From Comamonas sp. SCN 67-35 (GTDB lineage: Bacteria; Pseudomonadota; Gammaproteobacteria; Burkholderiales; Burkholderiaceae_C): a stretch of DNA of 64,000 nucleotides. The position numbers and the translations under genes are program-made. Positions 39,935-49,030 of the stretch are shown piece after piece. Where the stretch lies: contig MEFV01000016.1 in the NCBI GenBank assembly GCA_001725255.1, positions 42,005 through 106,004 on the forward strand. The letters are read 5' to 3'. Within the stretch, counting starts at the first letter, position 1, and the number at the start of each line of letters is the position of its first letter. The notes below the pieces were generated by a model. It saw nothing but the letters and a program-made list of their open reading frames with translations, was not told the DNA's origin and did not search any database.

Positions 39935-42634
39935 ATGAGTGACGCCATCCATGGCCAGGCGCGCGCGGACGCCGATGAACAAGAAACGCACGAATGGATG
40001 GACGCGCTGTCCGCGGTCATCGAAAAAGAAGGCCCCGAACGCGCTCACTTTCTTCTGGAACAACTGCTGGAGCACGCGCGCGAGCATTCCATCGACATGC
40101 CGTTCTCGGCCACGACGGGCTATGTGAACACCCTTGAACCGAACGAAGAGCAGCGCAGCCCCGGCAACATCGAGATCGAAAAGCGCCTGCGCGCCTACAT
40201 GCGCTGGAACGCCATGATCATGGTGGCGCGCGCCAACCGCATCCATACGGACGACGGCGGCTCGCTCGGCGGGCACATCGGCTCTTACGCGTCGGTCGCG
40301 ACGATGTTCGAGACCGGCTTCAACCATTTCTGGCACGCAGAAACGCCCGAGCACGGCGGCGACTGCATCTACCTGCAGGGCCACAGCTCGCCGGGCGTGT
40401 ATGCGCGCGCCTTCATGGAAGGGCGCATTTCCGAAGATCAGATGCTGCACTTTCGCCAGGAGGTCGGTTACAAGGCCGGCCTGCCGAGCTACCCGCACCC
40501 CTGGCTCATGCCCGACTTCTGGCAGTTTCCCACGGTCTCCATGGGGCTGGGGCCGCACATGGCGATCTACCAGGCGCGCTTTCTCAAGTACCTGCACGCA
40601 CGCGGCATCGCCAACACCGAAGGGCGCAAGGTCTGGGTGTTCCTGGGTGACGGCGAGATGGACGAGCCCGAGAGCAAGGGCGCGATCGACCTGGCCTCGC
40701 GCGAGCATCTCGATAATTTGATCTTCGTCATCAACTGCAACCTGCAGCGCCTCGATGGCCCGGTGCGCGGCAACGGCAAGATCATCCAGGAGCTGGAAGG
40801 GCAGTTTCGCGGCGCGGGCTGGAATGTCATCAAGTGCCTGTGGGGCAGCAGCTGGGATCCGCTGCTGGCGCGCGACAAGGACGGCATCCTCAAGAAGGTG
40901 ATGATGGATACGCTGGACGGCGACTATCAGACCTTCCGCGCGCAGGATGGCGCCTATATCCGCGAGCATTTCTTCGGCCGCGATCCGCGCCTGCTCAAGA
41001 TGGTCGAGCACATGAGCGACGACGACATCTGGGCGCTGCGCCACGGCGGCCACGACCCGCAGAAGGTCTACGCGGCCTTTCATGCGGCCAATGAAACCCG
41101 GGGCCAGCCCACGGTCATCCTTTCGCGCACCATCAAGGGCTATGGCATGGGCGCGGCCGGGCAGGCGAAGATGCCGGTGCACCAGATCAAGAAGCTGGGC
41201 GACCCGGCCATCGTCGCCTTCCGCGACCGCTTCAACATTCCCGTGCCCGACAGCGAGCTGGCGGACCTGCCGTTCTACAAGCCGGCCGACGACACGCCGG
41301 AAATGAAGTACCTGCACGCGCACCGCGAAAAGCTCGGCGGCTACCTGCCGAGCCGGCGCATGCAATCCGACGAGAGCTTCACCGTGCCCTCGCTCGAAAC
41401 CTTCAAGGCCATCCTCGAGCCGACGGCCGAGGGGCGCGAGATCAGCACCACGCAGGGCTTCGTGCGCTTCGTCGTGCAGCTGCTGCGCGACAAGGCGCTG
41501 GCGCCGCGCGTCGTACCCATCGTGGTGGACGAGGCGCGCACCTTCGGCATGGAAGGGATGTTCCGCCAGATCGGCATCTACAACCCGGCAGGCCAGCAGT
41601 ACACGCCGGTGGACAAGGGCGAAGTCGCCTACTACCGCGAGGCCAAGGACGGCCAGGTGCTGCAGGAGGGGATCAACGAGGCGGGCGGCATGTCCAGCTG
41701 GCTCGCGGCGGCCACGAGCTACAGCGTGAGCAACCGCATCATGATCCCGTTCTACGTGTACTACTCGTGTTTCGGCTTCAATCGCTTCGGCGATCTAGCC
41801 TGGGCGGCGGGCGACCTGCACGCACGCGGCTTCCTGCTGGGCGGCACGGCGGGGCGCACCACGCTCAACGGCGAGGGCCTGCAGCACCAGGACGGCAACA
41901 GCATGCTGATCTTCAGCTCGGTGCCGGCCTGCAAGAGCTACGAGCCCTCGTTCGCGCACGAAGTGGCCGTCATCATGCACGACGGCATGAAGCGCATGGT
42001 CGAGAAGCAGGAGGACATCTTCTACTACCTCGCCATCCACAACGAGAACTACGCCATGCCGGGCCTCATTGCCGGCACCGAGGAGCAGATCCTCAAGGGC
42101 ATGTACCTGTGCCAGCCCGGCGCCGAGGGCGACAAGCGCGTGCAGCTCATGGGCAGCGGCACCATCCTGCGCGAATCCATCGCCGCGCAGCAGCTGCTGG
42201 CCACCGACTGGGGCGTGCAGGCCGACGTCTGGAGCTGCCCGAGCTTCAACGAACTGGCCCGCGAGGGCTGGGACGCCGAGCGCTGGAACATGCTGCACCC
42301 GGGCGAGGCGCCGCGCGTGCCCTTCGTGGCGCAGCAGCTCGCCGCCCACCCCGGCCCGGTGGTTGCCTCCACCGACTGGGTACGTGCCTATCCTGAGCAG
42401 ATCCGCGCGCATTTGCCCAAGGGGCGCAGCTTCACGGTGCTGGGCACCGATGGCTACGGACGCAGCGACTTCCGCTACCGCCTGCGCGAGCACTTCGAGA
42501 TCGACCGCCACTACATCACGCTGGCCGCGCTCGCCGCGCTGGCCGATGAGGGCGTGATTGACCGCTCCAAAGTGGCCGAAGCGATCGCCAAGTACGCGAT
42601 CAAGACCGAAAAAATCAACCCGCTGCTGGCCTGA
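39935..42634 (+). CDS. aceE: Pyruvate dehydrogenase E1 component
   Basis: This 899-aa homodimeric-type E1 starts at ATG 39935 with AAGGAG upstream. Thiamine diphosphate binding is shown by GDGEMDEPESKGAI, then NCNLQRLDGPVRGN. The substrate and active-site regions SSPGVYARAFMEGR and GHIGSYASVATMFE are conserved. It decarboxylates pyruvate and acetylates the E2 lipoyl groups. It is the first gene of aceE-aceF-lpdA (gaps 15 and 12 bp). A two-component system is encoded divergently. Confidence 0.97.
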   Translation: MSDAIHGQARADADEQETHEWMDALSAVIEKEGPERAHFLLEQLLEHAREHSIDMPFSATTGYVNTLEPNEEQRSPGNIEIEKRLRAYMRWNAMIMVARANRIHTDDGGSLGGHIGSYASVATMFETGFNHFWHAETPEHGGDCIYLQGHSSPGVYARAFMEGRISEDQMLHFRQEVGYKAGLPSYPHPWLMPDFWQFPTVSMGLGPHMAIYQARFLKYLHARGIANTEGRKVWVFLGDGEMDEPESKGAIDLASREHLDNLIFVINCNLQRLDGPVRGNGKIIQELEGQFRGAGWNVIKCLWGSSWDPLLARDKDGILKKVMMDTLDGDYQTFRAQDGAYIREHFFGRDPRLLKMVEHMSDDDIWALRHGGHDPQKVYAAFHAANETRGQPTVILSRTIKGYGMGAAGQAKMPVHQIKKLGDPAIVAFRDRFNIPVPDSELADLPFYKPADDTPEMKYLHAHREKLGGYLPSRRMQSDESFTVPSLETFKAILEPTAEGREISTTQGFVRFVVQLLRDKALAPRVVPIVVDEARTFGMEGMFRQIGIYNPAGQQYTPVDKGEVAYYREAKDGQVLQEGINEAGGMSSWLAAATSYSVSNRIMIPFYVYYSCFGFNRFGDLAWAAGDLHARGFLLGGTAGRTTLNGEGLQHQDGNSMLIFSSVPACKSYEPSFAHEVAVIMHDGMKRMVEKQEDIFYYLAIHNENYAMPGLIAGTEEQILKGMYLCQPGAEGDKRVQLMGSGTILRESIAAQQLLATDWGVQADVWSCPSFNELAREGWDAERWNMLHPGEAPRVPFVAQQLAAHPGPVVASTDWVRAYPEQIRAHLPKGRSFTVLGTDGYGRSDFRYRLREHFEIDRHYITLAALAALADEGVIDRSKVAEAIAKYAIKTEKINPLLA

Positions 42635-42649
42635 AGGAGGGACAAGACC

Positions 42650-44293
42650 ATGGCAATCAAGGAAGTCAAAGTCCCCGATATCGGCGATTTTTCGGAAGTG
42701 GGCGTCATCGAGCTGCTGGTGCAGCCCGGTGACACGATCAAGGCGGAACAAAGCCTGATCACGGTCGAATCCGACAAGGCCTCGATGGAAATCCCGTCGA
42801 GCGAGGCGGGCGTGGTCAAGGAGCTCAAGGTCAAGATCGGCGACAAGGTGAACAAGGGCTCGGTGGTGCTGCTGGTGGAAACGGCGGATTCAGCATCAAA
42901 TCCGGCTCAAACGCCCGCTGCACCTGCGTCAGCAGCTCCTGTATCTGAAGCGCCTGCAGCCGCCGCGCCCGTGGCCGCTGTGGCCGCCGGACGCGTGGAA
43001 GTGCGCGTGCCGGACATCGGCGACTTCAAGGACGTGGGCATCATCGAGCTGCTCGTGGCCGTGGGCGACACGGTGAAGGAGGAGCAATCGCTCATCACCG
43101 TCGAATCCGACAAGGCCTCGATGGAGATTCCGTCCTCGGCCGCGGGCGTCGTCAAGGAACTCAAGGTCAAGCTCGGCGACAAGGTCAACATCGGCGACCT
43201 GATCGTCGTGCTCGAAGGCGCCGCTGCTTCCGGCGCGAGCGCACCGGTGGCTGCCCCTGCTCCCGCGCCCGTCGCAGCCGCACCGGCGCCGGCACCGACA
43301 CCGATTGCTCCCGTACCGGCGAGCCTGGCGCTGCATCAACCCGCCCAGTCCGCAGTCGGCCTGCCGCACGCGAGCCCTTCGGTGCGCAAGGCTGCGCGCG
43401 AGCTCGGCGTGCCGCTGGGCGAGGTCAAGGGCACGGGCCTCAAGGGCCGCATCACGCTCGAAGACGTGCAGTCCTTCACGCGCGCCGTCATGGCGGGCAC
43501 GGCGCACACCCAGGCTCGGGCGGGCGGGGGAGTGGGCTCGGGCGGCGGCGTCGGTCTCGATCTGCTGCCCTGGCCCAAGGTCGATTTCGCCAGGTTCGGC
43601 GCCATCGAAGCGAAGCCGCTTTCGCGCATCAAGAAGCTCAGCGGCGCCAACCTGGCGCGCAACTGGGTAATGATTCCGCACGTTACCAACAACGACGAAG
43701 CGGACGTCACCGAGCTCGAAGCCTTCCGCGTGCAGACCAATGCCGAGAACGAGAAGGCGAAGAATGGCGTCAAGGTGACCATGCTCGCCTTCGTCATCAA
43801 GGCGGTGGTCACCGCGCTCAAGAAGTACCCCGAGTTCAATGCCAGCCTCGACGGCGAAAACCTCATCTACAAGCATTACTACCACATCGGCTTCGCGGCC
43901 GACACGCCCAATGGCCTGATGGTGCCGGTGCTCAAGGACGCCGACCAGAAAGGCATCCTGCAGATCAGCCAGGAAATGTCCGAACTCGCCAGAAAGGCGC
44001 GCGACGGCAAGCTCGGCACGGCGGACATGCAGGGCGGGTGCTTCTCGATCTCGTCGCTGGGCGGCATCGGCGGCACGCACTTCACGCCCATCATCAACGC
44101 GCCGGAAGTGGCCATCCTGGGTCTCTCCAAGAGCGCGATGAAGCCGGTGTGGGACGGCAAGGCCTTCGTGCCGCGCCTGATCCTGCCGCTGTCGCTGTCG
44201 TATGACCATCGCGTGATCGACGGCGCGGCCGCCGCGCGCTTCAACGCCTATCTGGGCCAGGTGCTGGCGGACTACCGCCGCATCCTGCTGTGA
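42650..44293 (+). CDS. aceF: Dihydrolipoamide acetyltransferase (PDH E2), two lipoyl domains
   Basis: This 547-aa protein has two lipoyl domains (about 1-80 and 118-195), each with the lipoylated lysine in [11 protein letters not shown]. Ala/Pro linkers join them to a peripheral subunit-binding domain (ASPSVRKAARELGVPLGEVK) and a catalytic domain ending SLSYDHRVIDGAAAARF, with the HxxxD-type site. It forms the PDH core and transfers acetyl to CoA. The first linker contains an interspersed repeat in frame. The strong AAGGAGG ribosome-binding site overlaps the aceE end. Confidence 0.97.
   Translation: MAIKEVKVPDIGDFSEVGVIELLVQPGDTIKAEQSLITVESDKASMEIPSSEAGVVKELKVKIGDKVNKGSVVLLVETADSASNPAQTPAAPASAAPVSEAPAAAAPVAAVAAGRVEVRVPDIGDFKDVGIIELLVAVGDTVKEEQSLITVESDKASMEIPSSAAGVVKELKVKLGDKVNIGDLIVVLEGAAASGASAPVAAPAPAPVAAAPAPAPTPIAPVPASLALHQPAQSAVGLPHASPSVRKAARELGVPLGEVKGTGLKGRITLEDVQSFTRAVMAGTAHTQARAGGGVGSGGGVGLDLLPWPKVDFARFGAIEAKPLSRIKKLSGANLARNWVMIPHVTNNDEADVTELEAFRVQTNAENEKAKNGVKVTMLAFVIKAVVTALKKYPEFNASLDGENLIYKHYYHIGFAADTPNGLMVPVLKDADQKGILQISQEMSELARKARDGKLGTADMQGGCFSISSLGGIGGTHFTPIINAPEVAILGLSKSAMKPVWDGKAFVPRLILPLSLSYDHRVIDGAAAARFNAYLGQVLADYRRILL
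42893..42945 (+). repeat. Interspersed short repeat, copy 4, in the aceF linker
   Basis: ATCAAATCCGGCTCAAACGC is followed by CCGCTGCACCTGC and GTCAGCAGCTCCTG. It matches the blocks of copy 2 (ATCAAATC, GGCTC, GC, AGCAGCT) and is read in frame as SNPAQTPAAPASAAP, a flexible linker. Confidence 0.5.
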
Positions 44294-44305
44294 AAGGAGC
44301 CTGAG

Positions 44306-46105
44306 ATGGCAGTGATGGACATCAAGGTTCCCGACCTCGGCGACTTCAAGGACGTCGGCGTGATTGAAGTGCTCGTGGCCGTGGGCGACACGATCCGCGC
44401 CGAGCAAAGCCTCGTCACCGTGGAATCCGACAAGGCATCGATGGAAATTCCATCGAGCCATGCGGGCACGGTGAAGGAGCTCAAGGTCAAGCTCGGCGAC
44501 AAGATCAGCGAAGGCAGCGTGCTGCTGACGCTGGAAGTCGCCGATGCTGCCGCACCCGCGCCTGTGGCTTCAGAGCCAAAACGGGCTCAAGCGCCCGCCA
44601 GTCAAGCGCCAGCGGCTCCTGCGCCTGTAGCGGCCAACTTCGCAGGCAGCGCCGACCTCGATTGCGACGTGCTGGTGCTGGGCGGCGGCCCCGGCGGCTA
44701 TTCGGCGGCGTTTCGCGCGGCCGATCTCGGGCTGTCGGTCGTGATGGTCGAGCGCTATGCGCAACTGGGTGGCGTCTGCCTGAACGTCGGTTGCATTCCG
44801 TCCAAGGCGCTGCTGCACGTGGCCTCGGTCATGGATGAAGTGGCGCACCTGAAGGCGGCGGGCATCGACTTCGGCGCGCCCCAGGTCCATATCGACCAGC
44901 TGCGCGGCCACAAGGAAAAGGTCGTCGGCAAGCTCACCGGGGGCCTGGCCCAGATGGCGAAGATGCGCAAGGTCACGCTAGTGCGCGGCTACGGCAGCTT
45001 CATCGGCGCCAACCAGCTGGCGGTGGAGGAAACCACCGGCAGCGGCCAGGAAAAGACCGGCGCCAAGAAGGTCGTGCAGTTCAAGCGCGCCATCATCGCC
45101 GCGGGCAGCCAGGCCGTGCGCCTGCCCTTCATGCCCGACGATCCGCGCATCGTGGACAGCACCGGCGCGCTCGCGCTCTCTGGCGTGCCCAAGCGCATGC
45201 TGATCCTGGGCGGCGGCATCATCGGCCTGGAGATGGGCACGGTGTATTCCACGCTGGGTGCGCGCCTGGACGTGGTGGAAATGCTCGACGGCTTGATGCA
45301 GGGCGCCGACCGCGACCTCGTCAAGGTCTGGCAGAAGATGAACGCGCCGCGCTTTGACCACGTCATGCTCAAGACCAAGACCATCGGTGCCCGGGCGACG
45401 GACGCGGGCATCGAGGTGAGTTTTGAAGGTGAGGGCGCCCCCGCGCCGCAGACCTACGACCTGGTGCTGCAAGCCGTCGGCCGCAGCCCCAACGGCAGGA
45501 AGATCGCCGCCGACAAGGCGGGCGTGGCCGTCACGGATCGCGGCTTCATCAACGTCGACATCCAGATGCGCACCAACGTGGCGCACATCTTCGCCATCGG
45601 CGACATCGTCGGCCAGCCCATGCTCGCGCACAAGGCGGTGCACGAAGGGCACGTCGCGGCCGAAGTGATCGCCGGAGAGCTGCAAGGCAGCAGGGAACTG
45701 GCCAGCGCCGCCTTCAACGCCCGCGTCATTCCCAGCGTGGCCTACACCGACCCCGAAGTCGCCTGGGTGGGCCTGACCGAAGACCAAGCCCGCGCCCAGG
45801 GGGTGAAGGTCACCAAGGGTCTGTTCCCCTGGACGGCATCGGGCCGGGCCATCGCCAACGGGCGCGATGAGGGCTTCACCAAGCTGCTCTTCGACGCTGA
45901 AACCCACCGCATCGTGGGCGGCGGCATCGTCGGCACGCACGCGGGCGACATGATTGGCGAGGTGGCCCTGGCGATCGAGATGGGCGCGGACAGCGTGGAT
46001 ATCGGCAGCACCATCCATCCGCACCCGACGCTGGGCGAGAGCATAGGCATGGCCGCCGAAGTGGCGCACGGCTCGTGCACGGATGTGCCGCCTCAGCGGC
46101 GCTGA
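44306..46105 (+). CDS. lpdA: Dihydrolipoamide dehydrogenase (E3) with N-terminal lipoyl domain
   Basis: This 599-aa protein has an N-terminal lipoyl domain (residues 1-80, [11 protein letters not shown]), an Ala/Pro linker to about residue 115, then a flavoprotein with FAD site [13 protein letters not shown], the redox disulfide in [17 protein letters not shown], the NAD site [12 protein letters not shown] and the C-terminal HPHPTLGE catalytic His-Glu. It reoxidises dihydrolipoyl groups. The fused lipoyl domain is typical of beta-proteobacterial PDH operons. The linker holds another interspersed repeat. Confidence 0.97.
   Translation: MAVMDIKVPDLGDFKDVGVIEVLVAVGDTIRAEQSLVTVESDKASMEIPSSHAGTVKELKVKLGDKISEGSVLLTLEVADAAAPAPVASEPKRAQAPASQAPAAPAPVAANFAGSADLDCDVLVLGGGPGGYSAAFRAADLGLSVVMVERYAQLGGVCLNVGCIPSKALLHVASVMDEVAHLKAAGIDFGAPQVHIDQLRGHKEKVVGKLTGGLAQMAKMRKVTLVRGYGSFIGANQLAVEETTGSGQEKTGAKKVVQFKRAIIAAGSQAVRLPFMPDDPRIVDSTGALALSGVPKRMLILGGGIIGLEMGTVYSTLGARLDVVEMLDGLMQGADRDLVKVWQKMNAPRFDHVMLKTKTIGARATDAGIEVSFEGEGAPAPQTYDLVLQAVGRSPNGRKIAADKAGVAVTDRGFINVDIQMRTNVAHIFAIGDIVGQPMLAHKAVHEGHVAAEVIAGELQGSRELASAAFNARVIPSVAYTDPEVAWVGLTEDQARAQGVKVTKGLFPWTASGRAIANGRDEGFTKLLFDAETHRIVGGGIVGTHAGDMIGEVALAIEMGADSVDIGSTIHPHPTLGESIGMAAEVAHGSCTDVPPQRR
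44570..44625 (+). repeat. Interspersed short repeat, copy 5, in the lpdA linker
   Basis: CAGAGCCAAAACGGGCTCAA is followed by GCGCCCGCCAGTCAAGCGCC and AGCGGCTCCTG, parallel to the aceF linker copy. It is read in frame as [18 protein letters not shown]. Confidence 0.5.
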
Positions 46106-46161
46106 CCGCACTGCGCGCAACCGTCGCCTGCGGATCGGGGTAACCCGGGCCGCAGGTCAGG

Positions 46162-47025
46162 TCAGACGCAGTCGTCGGCGTACGGTTGCGCCTTCCAGTC
46201 GATCGGGTCCTGTTGCAGAACCGTGTCGATGTCCATGTCCAGGGCAACGCCCACCTCGCTAGGGAAGGTGGCCGCCAGTTCGCGCGGCATGAAACCGGCC
46301 TCCCTCGCGCGCGCACGCCAGACCGCCAGGTGAAGGATGGCGGCCAGGGGTTCGTACACCTCGCCATCAAAAGGCGCGTTGTGATGGCGCAGCGCATCCA
46401 CGAGCACATTGGGCAGATGCCATTGCCGTGCAAGTGCAGCGCTCACCGCCGCGTAGCCGTATCCCCGGGCGCGTCTTTCCACCTTGCTGCGGCGCAGATC
46501 AAGAGGCGCAACGACGCTGCTGGCCGCGCTGCTGCCTTGCGGATCGCGCAGATGCAGCACCAGCTCACCCAGGCCGTGCAGCAGGCCGGCCGTGTAGGCA
46601 GTCGTCTGATTGCGGTGCACGATACCCGCCAGTGAGCGCGCCAACCGGGCCGTGTTGATGCTGTAGCGCCAGAAGTGCTGCAGGTTCATTCCCGGTACCG
46701 AACCGGCGGTCGTCCCGAGAAAGGCTTCGGCGACAAAGGACCGCAACTGGGCGGTATCGAGCATCACAATGGCTTCGGGGATGCTGCCCACCTTGCCGGA
46801 CAGAGGGTGTGAGTGCGAGTTCGCCTCGCGCAACAGACGCGCCGCCAGGGCCGGGTCCGTCAAAAAGAGATGGTTGATCCGACGCAGGCTGGGCTCGGGC
46901 TGCGCCAGCTCCGTCGTGAGCAAGGCAACGGCACGCGGCAGGCTGGGCAGCGTGCACTCCGTTGCCATGACATCGTCGAGTTCCATCCACTTGCGTCCGT
47001 TGGGGTACCGAGGACGATTATCCAC
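46162..47025 (-). CDS. HDOD-domain protein
   Basis: This protein has 287 aa from M1, or 274 from the internal MELDDVMATE start. The HDOD features LPSLPRAVALL, NHLFLTDPALAARLLREANS and the central YTAGLLHGLGELVLH are present. HDOD proteins are catalytically silent relatives of HD phosphohydrolases and usually act in signalling, motility or chemotaxis control. It has no GGDEF or receiver partner domain. The 202 bp upstream are AT-rich and carry an inverted repeat. Confidence 0.85.
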   Translation of the reverse strand: MDNRPRYPNGRKWMELDDVMATECTLPSLPRAVALLTTELAQPEPSLRRINHLFLTDPALAARLLREANSHSHPLSGKVGSIPEAIVMLDTAQLRSFVAEAFLGTTAGSVPGMNLQHFWRYSINTARLARSLAGIVHRNQTTAYTAGLLHGLGELVLHLRDPQGSSAASSVVAPLDLRRSKVERRARGYGYAAVSAALARQWHLPNVLVDALRHHNAPFDGEVYEPLAAILHLAVWRARAREAGFMPRELAATFPSEVGVALDMDIDTVLQQDPIDWKAQPYADDCV

Positions 47026-47121
47026 AGTCGTGTGGACGAAAGTGGCAATGCCTGGCAGGGGGGGCGATTGGTGGCGCCTCTAAGGTTCAATCCGTATAGT
47101 GTCGTCAGCTCGCTTTGTTAT

Positions 47122-47145
47122 TTAACATAATATACATTGTGTTAA
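47122..47145. promoter_or_regulatory. AT-rich inverted repeat upstream of the HDOD gene
   Basis: TTAACA and TGTTAA are separated by 12 bp that include TATACAT, in the only gap between the HDOD start and the tusA-like stop. It could be an operator over a minus-strand promoter. No regulator is identified. Confidence 0.3.
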
Positions 47146-47227
47146 GTCGTTTGAAAGTGACTAGGCTGTCTTCTACTGGATCCCAGCCAGCCTCAAATGA
47201 TTGCCACGAGTGCCCGCCAGCACTTTT

Positions 47228-47455
47228 TCAGCGCCGACGCAGAACATGAATGAACTCTTCGCCCTGGGTCTGCTGCTCGACGAGTTCGTTACCGGTTTGC
47301 CGGGAAAACGCCTGAAAATCGCGAATGGACCCCGGATCCGTGGCAATGACCTTGAGCAATTGCCCGCTGTTCATCTTGGTCAAGGCCTTCTTGGCCCTGA
47401 GGATGGGCAAGGGGCAATTCAGACCGCGTGCATCCAGTTCGCTATCGATGTTCAT
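47228..47455 (-). CDS. TusA-family sulfur carrier protein
   Basis: This 75-aa protein opens MNIDSELDARGLNCPLPILR; the CPxP signature cysteine (Cys14) carries persulfide in TusA proteins. It overlaps the NUDIX gene by 4 bp (ATGA) and is third in the cysM-nudix-tusA-like operon. The context suggests sulfur transfer linked to cysteine synthesis. Whether it is the TusA of tRNA thiolation cannot be said. Confidence 0.9.
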   Translation of the reverse strand: MNIDSELDARGLNCPLPILRAKKALTKMNSGQLLKVIATDPGSIRDFQAFSRQTGNELVEQQTQGEEFIHVLRRR

Positions 47456-48021
47456 GATGTCTCCTTCGGCTGCACCAGCCCGTGCCGCCATTCCTGATGC
47501 TCCTGGGCCGTGAAAAACACGGGCTCCCGGCCACGCGAGCGCAGCCAGTCCGCCAACGCATACCCTGTGCCGGCCGGCCAGCATTTGAGATCCTGTAATT
47601 CCATCATGCGGTATTCCAGCAGTTCCGGCGACAGCCGCACGGTTCCGCTCGCCTGCACGTGAAACGCGATGATCACCTGGTTCATGCGCAAAAATTCGTA
47701 CGTACCCACCAGCGTGACGGTGTGGGCATCGAGATTGGTTTCTTCCTTGAGTTCGCGAGCCACGCCTTCCTGAGGGCTTTCGCCCGCTTCCATGAAGCCG
47801 GTGATGAGTGCGAACATCTTCGGCGGCCACGCGGCGTTGCGTGCCAGCAGCACCTTTCCATCCACCTCGACGATGGCCGCGAGGACGGGGGTGGGATTGT
47901 TCCAGTGCGTCCAGCCGCAGGCGGCGCAGCGCAGACGCACCTTTTCGCCGCTGTCCTCCATCTGCGCGATGGGTGCAAGCGTGCCCGCGCAGTTCGGGCA
48001 GAAGCGCATTTCGTAGGCCAT
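47452..48021 (-). CDS. NUDIX hydrolase with N-terminal zinc ribbon
   Basis: This 189-aa protein starts at MAYEMRFCPNCAGTLAPI. Two CxxC pairs (CPNC and CAAC) form a zinc ribbon, followed by the Nudix box GFMEAGESPQEGVARELKEE. The arrangement resembles NudC NADH pyrophosphatases but is shorter. It is predicted to hydrolyse a nucleoside-diphosphate derivative, substrate unknown. It sits 5 bp after cysM and overlaps the tusA-like gene. Confidence 0.88.
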   Translation of the reverse strand: MAYEMRFCPNCAGTLAPIAQMEDSGEKVRLRCAACGWTHWNNPTPVLAAIVEVDGKVLLARNAAWPPKMFALITGFMEAGESPQEGVARELKEETNLDAHTVTLVGTYEFLRMNQVIIAFHVQASGTVRLSPELLEYRMMELQDLKCWPAGTGYALADWLRSRGREPVFFTAQEHQEWRHGLVQPKETS

Positions 48022-48026
48022 GGGGT

Positions 48027-48932
48027 TCAGGCGGGAAAAACGCCTGTCGAAAGATAGCGGTCGCCCCGGTCGCAGACGATGAAGACGATGGTGGCGTCGC
48101 GTTCGCGCGCGGCAATCTGGCGCGCCACCCAGCACGCCCCAGCCGACGAAATGCCGGCAAAGATGCCTTCGTGCGCCGCCAGCTGGCGCGCCATGTCCTC
48201 CGCATCGCTTTGAGAGACGTAAATCAACTCATCGACGAGTTCGGGCCGATAGATCTTGGGCAGGTATTCCTCGGGCCATTTGCGTATGCCGGGAATGCGC
48301 GAGCCCTCGGTGGGCTGCGCGCCCACGATGCGCACCTCGGGGTTCTTTTCACGCAGAAAGCGCGCCACGCCGGTGATCGTGCCCGTGGTGCCCATGGCGC
48401 TGACGAAATGCGTGATGCGCCCTTTCGTCTGCTCCCAGATTTCAGGGCCGGTCGTTTCGTAATGCGCCCGGGGATTGTCTTCGTTGGCAAACTGGTCCAG
48501 CACCCTGCCCTTGCCCTGCGCGGCCATCTGCAGCGCCAGATCACGGGCATATTCCATGCCGCCGCTCTTGGGCGTGAGGATCAACTCCGCGCCATAGGCC
48601 TTCATGGTCTGCGCGCGCTCCACCGACAGGTCTTCGGGCATCACGAGCACCATGTGGTAGCCCTTGACCGCAGCCACCATAGCCAACGCGATGCCGGTAT
48701 TGCCCGAGGTGGCCTCGATCAGCGTGTCGCCCGGCGATATTTCGCCGCGCCGCTGCGCGCCGTCGATCATCGCCAACGCCGCCCGGTCCTTGACCGAGCC
48801 CGCGGGGTTGTTGCCTTCCAGCTTGGCCAGCAGCGCGTTACCGCGCCCGGCATCGCCCGCCGCAGCCAGCCGCGTCAATGCGACGAGCGGCGTCTTTCCT
48901 ATGGTGCTTTCAATCGTGGGATAGATCGTCAT
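48027..48932 (-). CDS. cysM: Cysteine synthase B (O-acetylserine sulfhydrylase)
   Basis: This 301-aa fold-type II PLP enzyme opens MTIYPTIESTIGKTPLVALT. PLP lysine is in NNPAGSVKDRAALAMI, the substrate loop in EATSGNTGIALAMVAA, and the phosphate-binding glycines in VSAMGTTGTITG. CysM makes cysteine from O-acetylserine and sulfide or thiosulfate. It is promoter-proximal in an operon with the NUDIX and tusA-like genes. Its promoter region is adjacent to the divergent tRNA-Leu promoter. Confidence 0.94.
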   Translation of the reverse strand: MTIYPTIESTIGKTPLVALTRLAAAGDAGRGNALLAKLEGNNPAGSVKDRAALAMIDGAQRRGEISPGDTLIEATSGNTGIALAMVAAVKGYHMVLVMPEDLSVERAQTMKAYGAELILTPKSGGMEYARDLALQMAAQGKGRVLDQFANEDNPRAHYETTGPEIWEQTKGRITHFVSAMGTTGTITGVARFLREKNPEVRIVGAQPTEGSRIPGIRKWPEEYLPKIYRPELVDELIYVSQSDAEDMARQLAAHEGIFAGISSAGACWVARQIAARERDATIVFIVCDRGDRYLSTGVFPA

Positions 48933-48942
48933 ATCCCCTTAC

Positions 48943-48953
48943 TGTGCCATAAT
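48943..48953 (+). promoter_or_regulatory. tRNA-Leu locus promoter core (TGTGCCATAAT)
   Basis: This is the same 11-mer as before tRNA-Val, with CATAAT as -10 and a following CCGCTTCGCGAA leader. It lies 20 bp before the truncated tRNA-Leu half, which marks that spot as the ancestral tRNA start. Confidence 0.6.
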
Positions 48954-48973
48954 TCTCCGCTTCGCGAAGAATA

Positions 48974-49012
48974 GCCCGGGTGGTGAAATTGGTAGACGCA
49001 GGGGACTCAAAA
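48974..49012 (+). pseudogene. Truncated intronless tRNA-Leu(CAA), 5' half only
   Basis: The segment GCCCGGGTGGTGAAATTGGT...GGGGACTCAAAA equals tRNA positions 1-38, including the D-arm and an uninterrupted CAA anticodon loop. The 3' strand of the anticodon stem (TCCCC), variable arm, T-arm and acceptor are missing. It differs from the intact tRNA at 49202 by one base (position 6, G for A) over its first 35 nt. It retains the promoter but cannot give a functional tRNA. Confidence 0.85.
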
Positions 49013-49030
49013 ATAGGTACTTGTACCTAT
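49013..49030. repeat. Perfect palindrome at the tRNA break point
   Basis: ATAGGTAC-TT-GTACCTAT begins at the first base after the truncated tRNA anticodon loop. The coincidence suggests a recombinase site or the end of an inserted element. Confidence 0.8.

Noticed and set aside
42650..44293. aceF repeats as a frameshift or assembly duplication
   Set aside because: The repeated segments are standard tandem lipoyl domains with intact lysine motifs and differing synonymous bases.
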